From: Pyxidicoccus sp. MSG2
GTDB lineage: Bacteria > Myxococcota > Myxococcia > Myxococcales > Myxococcaceae
Direction: 5' to 3'
Length of the DNA: 64,000 nucleotides
Assembly: GCF_026626705.1 (NCBI RefSeq)
Contig: NZ_JAPNKC010000001.1
Span: 10,254,001-10,318,000 of the forward strand
Part shown: piece after piece, positions 8,226 to 16,993 of the stretch
How positions within the stretch are numbered: the first letter of the stretch is position 1
Layout: every line of letters begins with the position of its first letter
Made by a program: the position numbers and the translations under genes
Notes under the pieces: generated by a model
Databases searched by the model: none
What the model saw: only the letters and a program-made list of their open reading frames with translations
What the model was told of the DNA's origin: nothing

Positions 8226-10299
8226 CGTCGTGAAGGTGCGGCGGGCAGACGTCGTCATCCCCATCTATGCGGACGTCGAGGTCACCCGCGCCTGCATCGA
8301 TTCGGTGCTGCGTCACTCCGGTGAGTCGCTGCGGTCGCTGATCCTCGTCAACGATTGTTCTCCCGACCCGGACATGTACCCCATGCTCCGGACGCTGCGC
8401 GCGACGGACCCGCGCGTGGTGCTGCTGGAGAACGACGTCAACCTGGGCTTCGTGGGGACGTGCAACCGGGGCCTCGCGATTCGCGGGGGCGACGTGGTGT
8501 TGCTCAACAGCGACACCCGCGTCACCGAGGGCTGGCTGGAGGAGCTGCTCGGTGTGGCGTACCTGAACGACCGCATCTGCGCCGTGGTGCCGCTCTCCAA
8601 CAACGCCACCATCTGCTCGGTGCCGGCCTTCTGCAAGGAGACGAAGGCGCAGGAGCTGGAGGGCAGGCCGCTGGAGCTGGAGACCTTCTCTCCGCGCTAC
8701 ACCGAGGTGCCCACCGGCGTGGGCTTCTGCCTGCTGCTGCGCCACGTGGCGCTCAACATGCTGGGCGGTCTCGACCCGGCGTATGGCCGGGGCTACAACG
8801 AGGAGAACGACTGGTGCCTGCGCGCGCAGCGTCTCGGCCTCCAGATCGTGCGTGCCAACCGCGCCCTCGTCTACCACCTGGGCTCCATCTCCTTCGGTGA
8901 GGAGCGCAACGAGCTGGAGCGGCTGAACGCGCGGCGCCTGCATGCCCGCTACCCGCACTACCCGGAGCACGTCGGCAGCTTCGTGAGGACCACCGACGCC
9001 CATGTCGCCGCGCACTACGTGCGCAGGCGCCTGGGTGAGGTGGCCGCCTGCCTCGACGGCCGCCACATCGTGGGCCTGAAGGAGAACGGGACGGGCGTCC
9101 ACGCGGCGGAGCTCGCCAAGGCGCTCGTCAAGCACACCGACGTGAAGCTGTCCGTGTGGGTGAGCAGCCCGGAGCAGCGCAAGTTCTTCGAGCGGCAGGG
9201 TGTGCGCACTGTCGAGGCGCTGGACACGCCGCCGCCGCAGGTATTGCACCGGTCGGCACAGGTGCTGCGTCCCGAGGAGCTGCGCAGCCTGCTGGATGCT
9301 CCCAGCCACGCCGTCATCTCGTACCAGGACCTCATCGCCTACCGGGCGCCGACCACCCATCCGAACTACGGGCTGTTCCGCCGCTACCGCGCGCTGTCCT
9401 TCGCCTCGCTGCACGCCGCGCAGGCCGTCATCGCCATCTCCGAGCACAACCGCCAGGAGATCATCTCCGAGTTCCAGGTCCCGCCCGAGCGCGTGCACAC
9501 CGTCCACCTCGGCGTGGACGTGGACTCCTTCGCGGACCGCGACGAGACGGCCAACCAGAAGGTGCTGGAGAAGCACTCCCTGGTGGGGCCCTTCCTGCTG
9601 AGCGCGGGCAGCGACTTCGCGCACAAGAACCTGCGGCTGCTGGTGGAGGGCTACCAGTTGTTCCGCGCGGGCTGGAAGCACCGCTCGCCGGTGCCCAAGC
9701 TGATCTTCATCGGGCCGCGCACCAAGGGCCGCGGGGCGCTGTACGACGACGGCCAGTGGCCCGAGGGCGTGCGGTACCTGGGCACGGTGGCGCCGGACGA
9801 GGTCCGCGCGCTGTTCCAGGAGTCGTCCGCCTACTTCTTCCCCACCGCCTACGAGGGCTTCGGCCTGCCGGTGCTGGAGGCGATGGCCGCGGGCACGCCG
9901 GTGGTGTGCTCCAGCCTGACCTCGGTGCCCGAAGTCGCCGGAGACGCCGCGCTCTACCTGGAGTCGTTCTCTCCGGAGGAGATCGCCGCGCGCATGCTGT
10001 CCGTCACGACGGACGCGGGGCTGCGCAAGCACCTGGTGGCCGCGGGGCACGAACAGGTGAAGCGTTTCACCTGGAAGGAGACCGCCCGGCGCACGGAGGC
10101 GGTCTACCAGTCCGTCATCGACAGCCCTGCCCAGGTGACGCTGCACCAGAAGCGCGCGCTGGCGCTCATCTTCGAGCAGTGGGCCTCCGCCGAGGAGCGG
10201 GCCCACATCGCCGAGCACCACCTCCACCACGCGTCTCAGCCGGTGGCCTCCGGGCCGGGAATCCTGCGCACCCTCCGGGGGCGTTTCAGCCGGCGCTGA
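8215..10299 (+). CDS. Bifunctional GT2-GT4 glycosyltransferase fusion
   Basis: 694 residues from GTG 8215, overlapping the upstream stop. The N-terminal half (about 10-280) is a GT2 fold: VVIPIYAD, LVNDCSPD, NLGFVGTCNRG and NSDTRV near 98 as the metal-binding motif. The C-terminal half (about 290-660) is a GT-B/GT4 enzyme: VIAISEHNRQEI near 405, AGSDFAHKNLRLL, then the EX7E-type EGFGLPVLEA near 547 followed by GTPVVCSS. Two complete transferase modules in one chain suggest two consecutive sugar additions to a lipid-linked or growing glycan. Family GT2+GT4 is confident; sugars and linkage are unknown. Confidence 0.88.
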   Translation: MKADVVKVRRADVVIPIYADVEVTRACIDSVLRHSGESLRSLILVNDCSPDPDMYPMLRTLRATDPRVVLLENDVNLGFVGTCNRGLAIRGGDVVLLNSDTRVTEGWLEELLGVAYLNDRICAVVPLSNNATICSVPAFCKETKAQELEGRPLELETFSPRYTEVPTGVGFCLLLRHVALNMLGGLDPAYGRGYNEENDWCLRAQRLGLQIVRANRALVYHLGSISFGEERNELERLNARRLHARYPHYPEHVGSFVRTTDAHVAAHYVRRRLGEVAACLDGRHIVGLKENGTGVHAAELAKALVKHTDVKLSVWVSSPEQRKFFERQGVRTVEALDTPPPQVLHRSAQVLRPEELRSLLDAPSHAVISYQDLIAYRAPTTHPNYGLFRRYRALSFASLHAAQAVIAISEHNRQEIISEFQVPPERVHTVHLGVDVDSFADRDETANQKVLEKHSLVGPFLLSAGSDFAHKNLRLLVEGYQLFRAGWKHRSPVPKLIFIGPRTKGRGALYDDGQWPEGVRYLGTVAPDEVRALFQESSAYFFPTAYEGFGLPVLEAMAAGTPVVCSSLTSVPEVAGDAALYLESFSPEEIAARMLSVTTDAGLRKHLVAAGHEQVKRFTWKETARRTEAVYQSVIDSPAQVTLHQKRALALIFEQWASAEERAHIAEHHLHHASQPVASGPGILRTLRGRFSRR

Positions 10300-10324
10300 C
10301 CCGGGTCAGCGCCGTTCCAGGCTC

Positions 10325-10343
10325 TTGCTTACACCTTGACGCC
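10325..10343 (+). promoter_or_regulatory. Promoter-like motif shared with the rfb operon
   Basis: The element TTGCTTACACCTTGACGCC lies 75 bp upstream of the DPM1-like gene. A near-identical copy (TTGCCTTACCTTGACGCC) lies upstream of rfbB at 18681-18698. The TTGACG inside it fits a -35 box, but no good -10 follows here, so it may instead be an activator or alternative-sigma site. Confidence 0.35.
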
Positions 10344-10417
10344 GGCCGGGCGCGTCATGGATGGTGCGCCCAACTTCGTGTCCGAAAGGACACGTCAACG
10401 GATTTTTTGTGACTGCC

Positions 10418-11131
10418 ATGCTTTCCATCATCTTCCCCGCCTACAACGAGGCCGAGAGCCTCAAGCGCCTGCCCGGTGAGGCGCTGCCCGTCTTCGAGTC
10501 GCTGGGGCGGCCCTACGAGGTCGTCATCGTGGATGACGGCAGCAAGGACGACACGGCGGCGGTGGCCGAGTCGCTGGGCGGGAAGGTTCGGCTGGTGAAG
10601 CATGAGCGCAACAAGGGGCTGGGCGCCGCGCTGCGCACGGGCTTCGAGGCGGCGCGCGGCGAGTTCGTCATCACCATGGACTCGGACCTCACCTTCGCTC
10701 CCTCGCTGGTGCCGGCCCTGCTGGAGCGCTTCGAGCGCGGGGACTGCGACGCGGTGAGCGGCTCGCCGAAGCTGGCGGGCTTCGCGGCGGACATCCCCCA
10801 GTACCGCATCTTCATCAGCAAGGCCGCTTCGATGGTGTACTCGCAGCTGCTGGGCCAGTCGGTGACGTCGGTGAGCCCCATCTTCCGGCTCTACCGCCGC
10901 AAGGACCTCATGGCGCTGCCGCTGCAGGCCACCGGCTTCGACATCAACGCCGAAATCCTTTTCTTCCTCATCCAGCAGGGCAAGCACGTGGTGGAGATTC
11001 CCGCGCCGCTGACCCAGCGCCTGCATGGGGAGAGCAAGCTGGACTACAAGAAGGAGATGCGCCACCACCTGCGCCTCATGAAGCGCATGGCCCTGTGGCG
11101 TCTGGGCTCGCTGCGCAAGGCCATGGCGTGA
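10418..11131 (+). CDS. Polyprenyl-phosphate sugar synthase-like GT2
   Basis: 237 residues from ATG 10418; GTG 10409 is also possible and neither has a good ribosome site. The whole protein is one GT2 domain: IIFPAYNEAESL at the N-terminus, VIVDDGSKDDT, NKGLGAALRTGF and MDSDLTF as the metal-binding motif. The C-terminal part carries an SVSPIFRLYRR segment typical of the dolichyl/polyprenyl-phosphate mannose synthase group. It has no membrane segments, like soluble DPM1. It would transfer a hexose from a nucleotide sugar to polyprenyl phosphate on the cytoplasmic face, supplying lipid-linked donors to GT-C enzymes such as the membrane protein two genes downstream (inference from context). Confidence 0.85.
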   Translation: MLSIIFPAYNEAESLKRLPGEALPVFESLGRPYEVVIVDDGSKDDTAAVAESLGGKVRLVKHERNKGLGAALRTGFEAARGEFVITMDSDLTFAPSLVPALLERFERGDCDAVSGSPKLAGFAADIPQYRIFISKAASMVYSQLLGQSVTSVSPIFRLYRRKDLMALPLQATGFDINAEILFFLIQQGKHVVEIPAPLTQRLHGESKLDYKKEMRHHLRLMKRMALWRLGSLRKAMA

Positions 11132-11165
11132 GCCCCTCCTTCCTCCTGCTCGAGTCAGAACGCCC

Positions 11166-12275
11166 ATGATTGCTGTCGTCCTGGGAACGCGTCCGGAGCT
11201 GATCAAGACGGCTCCCATCATCCACGAGCTCGCGCGGCGCGGGTCTCCGTTCGCCCTCATCCACACCGGGCAGCACTACACCCCGGCGCTCGACGAGATC
11301 TTCTTCCGCGACCTGGAGCTGCCGCCGCCAGCCGTCAACCTGCACGTGGGCTCGCTGCCCGCGGCGCATCAGGTGGCCCGCATCCTGACGGGTGTCTCCG
11401 ACGCGCTCGAGCAGCTCAAGCCGCGCATCGTCCTCGTGCAGGGGGACACCAACAGCGTGCTGGGTGGGGCGCTGGCGGCCCACAAGCTGAGCATCCCCCT
11501 GGCGCACCTGGAGGCCGGGCTCCGCAGCGACGACTGGACGATGCCGGAGGAGGGCAACCGCGTGCTGGCCGGCCGCGTGGCCGCGCTGCACTTCTGCCCC
11601 ACCGAGCTGCAGGCCGCGCGCCTGGCGGGCGAGGGCATCCTTCACGGCGTGCACGTGGTGGGCAACACCATCGTGGACGCCTCGCTGCGCTTCGCGGCGC
11701 GCTCGCTCGAGATTTCCACCATCTTCGAGCGGCTGGAGCTGGGCGGCAGGCCCTATGCCCTGGTGACGATGCACCGGCCCTCCAACGTGGATGACCCGCA
11801 GCGGCTGGCGGCCCTGCTGGACGCGCTGGCCACCATGGCGCGCGAGCGGGGACTGGAGCTCGTCTTCCCGGTGCATCCGCGCACCCGGGAAAAGATTCGC
11901 GCCTTCGGGCTGGAGTCGAAGCTGGCCGCACCCTTCCGGCCCATCGAGCCGCTGGGCTACATCGACCTGCTGCGGCTCTTGCGCGGCACGGAGGTGGCGC
12001 TGACCGACTCGGGCGGTGTGCAGGAGGAGGCGTGCACCCTGCACGTCCCCTGCGTGACGCTGCGGCCCAACACGGAGCGCCCGGAGACGGTGGGCGTGGG
12101 CGCCAACGCCCTGTGCGACGAGGCGGACGCGGGGCGGATTGGCGCCTTCGTGGACGACATGCGGGAAGCGCCGCGCGACTGGAAGAACCCGTTCGGTGAC
12201 GGCCACACCAGCGAGCGCGTGGTCGACATCCTGCTGAACCCGCGCACCCGTCTGGCGCCCTCCGGGGCGCCGTGA
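11166..12275 (+). CDS. wecB: UDP-N-acetylglucosamine 2-epimerase (non-hydrolysing)
   Basis: 369 residues from ATG 11166. Interconverts UDP-GlcNAc and UDP-ManNAc, the entry to ManNAc-type sugars of surface glycans. The sequence shows the family signatures in order: VLGTRPELIK at the N-terminus, HTGQHY, VQGDTNSVLG, LEAGLRS with MPEEGNR, VGNTIVD, TMHRPSNVD, and DSGGVQEEA near the C-terminal UDP-binding half. Length matches the family (about 370-380). It sits 34 bp after the GT2 gene and 45 bp before the GT-C-like gene, so it is part of the same unit. It is the clearest precursor-sugar gene in this half of the locus; identity is sure. Confidence 0.93.
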   Translation: MIAVVLGTRPELIKTAPIIHELARRGSPFALIHTGQHYTPALDEIFFRDLELPPPAVNLHVGSLPAAHQVARILTGVSDALEQLKPRIVLVQGDTNSVLGGALAAHKLSIPLAHLEAGLRSDDWTMPEEGNRVLAGRVAALHFCPTELQAARLAGEGILHGVHVVGNTIVDASLRFAARSLEISTIFERLELGGRPYALVTMHRPSNVDDPQRLAALLDALATMARERGLELVFPVHPRTREKIRAFGLESKLAAPFRPIEPLGYIDLLRLLRGTEVALTDSGGVQEEACTLHVPCVTLRPNTERPETVGVGANALCDEADAGRIGAFVDDMREAPRDWKNPFGDGHTSERVVDILLNPRTRLAPSGAP

Positions 12276-12320
12276 GGCGAGGCCGGAACCCGGCCCGCCC
12301 CCTCTTCCCGAGGTAGAACC

Positions 12321-13712
12321 ATGCGTTCGAGTTGGCTCTTCCGCCTGGCGGTCTGCGGGGTGGTTGGACTGGGTCTGGCCGCCTCCGGCCTGGCCGTCCA
12401 CCGCGACCTCGACTTCATCCTGTGGGCGTCCCACTTCGTGGCCGATGGACACCTCAATGTCTATCAGGCCGTCTACGAGGGCCCGCATCAGGCCGCGCTC
12501 CAGGGGCTGACGTACCCGCCGCTGACCTATCTGTATTTCGGCACGCTCATCTGGGTGGGCAAGCTCCTGGGCCTCTTCGCGTATGCGGAGTGGAACACCC
12601 CCATGGTGCTCAAGGGCCGCGACTACTTCTTCATCCGGGTGAGCTACGTGCCGTACTGGCTGCTCATCGCCTGGACGTGCCGCCGGTTCGCGGAGCGCTT
12701 CATCTTCCCCGACTCGCCGGAGCGGGAGTCCATGGGGCGGCTGGTGTTCCTGGTGGGGCTCACCTCGCCCGTCCTGCTGTTCGTGGCCTTCGTGTTCGGA
12801 CAGTTCGACCTGCTGCCCTCGAGCATGCTGTTCCTGGGCGTCTATCTCATTTCGACGCGCCGGCTCTTCCTGGGCGTGCTGGCGGTGTTCGTCGGCGTGT
12901 GGCTGAAGAACTTCCCCATCCTGTTCCTGGGCGTCGCCGCGCCGGTGCTGGTGGTGGAGTACGGCTGGAAGCGGACGGCGGCGGCGCTGGCCATGGGCGT
13001 GGGGCTGACGTCGCTCTGGATGCGGGCCTTCCGGAGCCCCGGCTTCTCCAACAGCTACCTCAAGTTCCAGCACCAGCAGTACGACGTGCTCGTGTGGGTG
13101 GGCCAGGACGGGCTTCGCGCCACGATGGGCGTCTACCTCCTGTTGGCAGTGGTGTTCCTCGCCGTGGGCCTGGTGCTGTTCCGCAACCGGCTGGTGACGT
13201 GGGAGCGGCTGGTGCTGCTCTACAGCTGGGCCTTCATCGTCCTGCTGGCGCCCCGGTTCTGGATGCCGCAGTACATGTCCTGGGTGGCGCCTGCCTTCGT
13301 GCTCTTCCTCGTGCTGTGGCTGCGGCTGGAGTCACCGGTGGTACCGGGCTTCTACCTGGCGCTGAATGGCCTGTACCTGCTCAGCACCGCGGTCATCTTC
13401 CCGCACAACGTGGACGTCAACATGTTCCACAAGCTCCACCGCGCGGGGATGCCAGGGCTGGCCGAGTTCCTCCGCCTCGATGGACTGCGGAACGAGGTGT
13501 GGACCTCCATGAGCATGTTGCTCTACCTCGTGGTCGCCCTCATCGCCGTGCGGATGTTCTTCTGGGAGCGGGTGAAGAAGGCCCTCGAGCCGACGGTGGT
13601 GTGGAGCCCGCTGCGGCAGCTCCAGTGGACGTCGGCCCTGTCCGTGGTGGCCTTCATGGCCTTCATCGGCCTGCACCTCGTGAATATCTGGGTGGCGCGC
13701 GGGAGGCTCTGA
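12321..13712 (+). CDS. Polytopic GT-C/GT87-like membrane glycosyltransferase
   Basis: 463 residues from ATG 12321, with GAGG upstream. About ten hydrophobic segments cover most of the chain (for example residues 6-25, 145-165, 180-215, 270-300, 315-345, 400-420). The first outer loop has RDLDFILWASHF and later LTYPPLTYLYFG, the Asp/YPP pattern I associate with DUF2029/GT87 polyprenyl-phosphate-dependent mannosyltransferases. It probably adds a hexose from polyprenyl phosphate outside the inner membrane, which fits the polyprenyl-phosphate sugar synthase two genes upstream. The alternative is a Wzy-like polymerase. It ends 5 bp from the convergent MYXO-CTERM gene. Confidence 0.65.
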   Translation: MRSSWLFRLAVCGVVGLGLAASGLAVHRDLDFILWASHFVADGHLNVYQAVYEGPHQAALQGLTYPPLTYLYFGTLIWVGKLLGLFAYAEWNTPMVLKGRDYFFIRVSYVPYWLLIAWTCRRFAERFIFPDSPERESMGRLVFLVGLTSPVLLFVAFVFGQFDLLPSSMLFLGVYLISTRRLFLGVLAVFVGVWLKNFPILFLGVAAPVLVVEYGWKRTAAALAMGVGLTSLWMRAFRSPGFSNSYLKFQHQQYDVLVWVGQDGLRATMGVYLLLAVVFLAVGLVLFRNRLVTWERLVLLYSWAFIVLLAPRFWMPQYMSWVAPAFVLFLVLWLRLESPVVPGFYLALNGLYLLSTAVIFPHNVDVNMFHKLHRAGMPGLAEFLRLDGLRNEVWTSMSMLLYLVVALIAVRMFFWERVKKALEPTVVWSPLRQLQWTSALSVVAFMAFIGLHLVNIWVARGRL

Positions 13713-13717
13713 CCCGG

Positions 13718-15067
13718 CTACCGCTGGCGCCTGCGCGCCAGGGCCAGCACCGCCAGCGCCCCGAGGACGAAGCTGCCGCCGCCGCCCGTCGCCGTGCAGC
13801 CGTCCTCATGAGGCTGGGGCTGGGGTTCCTCGGGAACGACTTCCGGCTCGCAGCTCTCGTCGCCTTGCAGGTCGTTCTCCAACACCCGCGCGTGGACGCG
13901 CGCCACGACCTCCTCGCCGGAGCCTGAGGGCTCATCCCCGATGAACACCATGAGTGAGTGTCGGGTGCCGTCCGAGGCCAGCCGGGGTTGCGTCTCCCGG
14001 GCACCGCTCATGGCCAGCTCGAGGATGTCGCATCCCGCCGGAGTTCCGTCGGGCTCGAGCAGCACACCCCGGATGTCTCCCGCGGCGCCTTCAGCCCAGG
14101 CGACGAGGAAATAGTTGCCATCGAAGGTGGCCGCGGTCGACTTCCACGGGGATTGCTCGGCTTCCGCCGCGAACCCCTCCTCACGGACCGTTCCGTCCGC
14201 CTTCAGAAGGGCTGTCTGGAGGTTCGCGCCCTGTCGATGCACCACCAGGAAGTCCTCACCGTGGGAGGCGACGCTCGCATTCTGGCTGGACGACCAGAAG
14301 TGATTGAGGAACTCATGCGTGCCATCCGGCTCGAGACGGGCCGCCTCCGTATAGTCACGCCCGTCGTTCCGCGAGCCCACGTAATTGGAATACACGACAA
14401 GGAATTCCGTCCCGTTGAAGGCCAGCTGCGGAAAGCGCTCGCTGTTGAAGCTGCTTTTGGAGAGGTACAGGTCCTTGGCGTCCACGACCTGGCCCTCGGG
14501 AGTCAGTCTCACCGCGAAGATGTCTCCCAACGGATCTGCGGCTGCATAGGTCACGACCCAGTAGCCGCCACCCGCGGCGACATCCAGGTCGTGCTGCTCG
14601 AGGTTGAGCACGAGCCCGTTGGTCAGGACCTCCCTTGCGTCCGATACCAGGAAGCCTTGCGGGTCCAGCACCGTCCCATCCGGGTCCACCCGGGCTCCAT
14701 ACACATCGTCGCAGCAGACGCGTGCGTCCTCCCAGACGACGAAGAACCGGGTGCCGTCAAAGGCAACCGCGGGATTCTTCTGCGCGTTGACGGCGGTCGT
14801 GAGGGCAATACCTCCCGGGTCCAGGACCGTGCCGTCCGGCGTCACCCGCGCCGCATAGATGTCTGTGTTTCCGTTGCGGTCGTCATCCCAGACGACCAGA
14901 TACACTCCGCCGCCCCAGGCCACATCGGCTCCACCCTGCCGGACCAGCGGTGCTCCCGCGTCTGACGGACTGATGCGGATGACGTCCGACAGCCTGGCGG
15001 CACCTGCCTGCGATACCGCTCCCAGCGAGACGGCGAGCAGGATCCCCCTCCAGCTTCCAAGCCTCAC
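13718..15067 (-). CDS. Secreted beta-propeller-like protein with MYXO-CTERM tail
   Basis: 449 residues from GTG 15067 (VRLGSWRG then a hydrophobic core ending AGAA, a good signal peptide); GTG 15100 would add 11 residues. The body contains repeated blade-like units such as YLVVWDD, FFVVWED and FLVVYSN, each followed by an ARLxPDGT turn, suggesting a surface beta-propeller. The C-terminus is Glu/Pro-rich and ends in GCTATGGGG, a hydrophobic stretch and RRRQR. That is the Cys-plus-TM-plus-Arg architecture of the MYXO-CTERM sorting signal (established in myxobacteria), so the protein should be anchored at the cell surface after processing. Its role in the glycan locus is unknown. Confidence 0.8.
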   Translation of the reverse strand: MRLGSWRGILLAVSLGAVSQAGAARLSDVIRISPSDAGAPLVRQGGADVAWGGGVYLVVWDDDRNGNTDIYAARVTPDGTVLDPGGIALTTAVNAQKNPAVAFDGTRFFVVWEDARVCCDDVYGARVDPDGTVLDPQGFLVSDAREVLTNGLVLNLEQHDLDVAAGGGYWVVTYAAADPLGDIFAVRLTPEGQVVDAKDLYLSKSSFNSERFPQLAFNGTEFLVVYSNYVGSRNDGRDYTEAARLEPDGTHEFLNHFWSSSQNASVASHGEDFLVVHRQGANLQTALLKADGTVREEGFAAEAEQSPWKSTAATFDGNYFLVAWAEGAAGDIRGVLLEPDGTPAGCDILELAMSGARETQPRLASDGTRHSLMVFIGDEPSGSGEEVVARVHARVLENDLQGDESCEPEVVPEEPQPQPHEDGCTATGGGGSFVLGALAVLALARRRQR

Positions 15068-15243
15068 GTTTGAATCTTTCTCCGGCCCCACCGAGCCCAC
15101 GAGGGCTCATTACAGACATTCTACCCGCGGTGGCTGACGGAGGATGCACCCTGGCCCGCGAGGAAGTTCTCGACACAACCCTGGTCTGGAACCGAAGGCT
15201 CGGGTGCCTCGAAGGCGCGCGGCGTCAGGGCCCAACCCCGGCT

Positions 15244-15267
15244 CCCCGCGGCGCGGGGGACGCGGGG
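15244..15267 (-). terminator. Possible terminator after DUF2304 gene
   Basis: A 7-bp inverted repeat CCCCGCG/CGCGGGG with a 10-nt loop begins 11 bp after the leftward DUF2304 stop. No T-run follows, so termination is only suggested by position. Confidence 0.3.
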
Positions 15268-15277
15268 TGCATGGCCT

Positions 15278-15667
15278 TCACCGGGGCGGAGCAGGCATGT
15301 CGTGGCCCGGAACGGGCGCGGGGGCTTCCGCCCGGGGTGCTGGCGTCGCGGACAGCAGCGCCACCTCCTGCGCGAGGCGCTTGAGCTGCTGGCGCTGGTC
15401 CGCCACCTGGAGGCTCAGCCGGTACACCAGCCACATCAGCGCCGTGCACGCGATGACGAACAGCGCGGAGGGCGCGTAGTAGATGCCCATCGCTTCGGCG
15501 AGCGCGTCGATGCCGTGGCGCCAGAGCGACAGCGCGGCGATGAACGCGGCGACGAGGAGCCAGGCGAACGTGTGACGCTCGTGGGTGCGCCGCCGACGGG
15601 CGGCCAGTAGCACGGTGAGCGCGAAGGCGGCCGCGAAGGCCAGGCCGATGAGACTCGAGCGGGACAT
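15278..15667 (-). CDS. DUF2304 membrane protein
   Basis: 129 residues from ATG 15667. Three hydrophobic helices (about 5-20, 33-50 and 64-86) are followed by a coiled helix (LSLQVADQRQQLKRLAQEV) and a Pro/Ala-rich tail, the layout of DUF2304 proteins. These are commonly encoded next to a GT2 enzyme, as here: the GT2 stop lies 5 bp upstream of this start. A likely role is a membrane anchor or partner of that GT2 in making or flipping a lipid-linked sugar (inference from family context). Confidence 0.8.
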   Translation of the reverse strand: MSRSSLIGLAFAAAFALTVLLAARRRRTHERHTFAWLLVAAFIAALSLWRHGIDALAEAMGIYYAPSALFVIACTALMWLVYRLSLQVADQRQQLKRLAQEVALLSATPAPRAEAPAPVPGHDMPAPPR

Positions 15668-15672
15668 GAAAA

Positions 15673-16371
15673 TCAGACCGGGCGCACCCGCTCCATGAGC
15701 AGGGCGAAGGAGACCTTCGCCATGTAGAAGGCGGACTTCCACGCGGTGAGCGAGCTGGTGCCCGTGAGGCGCGGCCGCATGCGCACGGGCAGCTCGGTAA
15801 TCTTGAAGCCCTGCCGGGCGGCCATCAGCACGCTCTCGGGCTCCGGATAGTCGTGCGGGTGGGTGCGCGCGAAGAAGCGGATGGCCCGCGGGCCGAAGCC
15901 GCGGAAGCCGGAGGTCGGGTCGGTGATGCGCTGCTTGCACAGCGACGACAGCAGCCACGCCAGGAAGCGGTTGCCGAAGCGGCGCAGGAGCGTGGAGCGG
16001 AAGCTGGTGATGCCCGCGAAGCGGCTGCCGATGGCGAGCTCCGCCCCCGCGTCCAGCGCCTCCAGCAGCGAGGCCACGGAGCTCGGGTCATGCTGGCCAT
16101 CGCCGTCCATCCGGATGACGCGCTCGTAGCCGAAGCGCGCCGCGTAGAGCAGCCCGCTGACCTCTCCCGCGGCGACTCCCAGGTTGAAGGGGTGGGAGAG
16201 CACCTGCGCGCCCGCGGAACGGGCCTGCGCCGCCGTCTGGTCCGCCGAGCCGTCATCCACGACGAGCACGTCCATCGCGGGCAGGACCTTGCGCAGCTCC
16301 GCCACCGTGGAGGCGATGCACTCCTCTTCGTTGTAGGCGAGCAGCACGATGAGGCCGCGCGGGATATCCAT
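15673..16371 (-). CDS. GT2 family glycosyltransferase (DPM1-like)
   Basis: 232 residues from ATG 16371, preceded by GGGGGAGG. A single GT2 domain: IVLLAYNEEECI, VLVVDDGSADQT, HPFNLGVAAG, RMDGDGQHDP (the metal-binding motif), then DPTSGFRGFG and the RPRLTGTSS segment found in polyprenyl-phosphate glycosyltransferases. There are no transmembrane helices of its own; the DUF2304 product encoded immediately downstream probably supplies them. It likely makes a polyprenyl-phosphate hexose for envelope glycan assembly. The upstream gene ends 97 bp away, so the leftward block is probably one operon. Confidence 0.86.
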   Translation of the reverse strand: MDIPRGLIVLLAYNEEECIASTVAELRKVLPAMDVLVVDDGSADQTAAQARSAGAQVLSHPFNLGVAAGEVSGLLYAARFGYERVIRMDGDGQHDPSSVASLLEALDAGAELAIGSRFAGITSFRSTLLRRFGNRFLAWLLSSLCKQRITDPTSGFRGFGPRAIRFFARTHPHDYPEPESVLMAARQGFKITELPVRMRPRLTGTSSLTAWKSAFYMAKVSFALLMERVRPV

Positions 16372-16468
16372 GCCTCCCCCTTCGAGGGTCAGGCGTTCTT
16401 CTATCCGGTTCTGGCGCCGGGGGAAAAGGTGGCCTCCGGCGGGCCGCCTCGTGCCTGCGCCCACTCCA

Positions 16469-16993
16469 TCAGCCGCGCTTGTGGCCCCGGCCTGGAGCCC
16501 GGGCTCGGGGGGCCGTCTTCGCGGGCCCCTCGGCGCGAGTCGGAGGGGGCGGCTCCGAGGGGGACTGGGCGAGCTTCGCCAGACGCTCCTCCACCTCCTG
16601 CCGCCAGCGGGCCTGGGTGTGTGCCTGCACGCGCTGGTGCTCATGGATGAGTGCGAGTGCGTCCAGGATGGCTTCGTTGAACTCCACCTGCCGGCGCAGC
16701 GCCTCGTTGATGAAGGGCTGGAAGGCGAGCCGGAAGGCGCGCTTGGCCAGCACCAGCACGGGCCCCACCACCGGCCGGTGCGACGAGGGCGCGTCCGCGT
16801 AGCGCGTGTCCCGCTTGAGGCGCGCCGTCTGGAGGATGGCGGGCCACTCCACGCCGGGGGTGGGCGCCTGCACGGTGTCGAGCTTCTTGCGCAGCGCCTC
16901 CACGGCCTCGGGGGCCGGTGTGGGCAACCTGCGCAGGGCGTCCGCCACCGCCTCGGCGGTGGGGTGGGTGGTGATGAGGTCCTCAGCGCGCAT
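16469..16993 (-). CDS. Small protein with FQPFINExxRRQxxFNE amphipathic region
   Basis: 174 residues from ATG 16993 with a strong GGGAGGAGC upstream; it overlaps the upstream GT4 gene by 11 bp. Residues 1-50 form a charged helix. Residues 70-115 read SHRPVVGPVLVLAKRAFR and FQPFINEALRRQVEFNEAI, an amphipathic region I associate with the N-termini of methyltransferases and other enzymes in polysaccharide loci. A predicted coiled coil and a basic Pro/Arg tail (APGRGHKRG) follow. Here the region stands alone, which suggests a membrane-peripheral adaptor for glycan enzymes. The resemblance is from memory and function is not established. Confidence 0.6.
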   Translation of the reverse strand: MRAEDLITTHPTAEAVADALRRLPTPAPEAVEALRKKLDTVQAPTPGVEWPAILQTARLKRDTRYADAPSSHRPVVGPVLVLAKRAFRLAFQPFINEALRRQVEFNEAILDALALIHEHQRVQAHTQARWRQEVEERLAKLAQSPSEPPPPTRAEGPAKTAPRARAPGRGHKRG

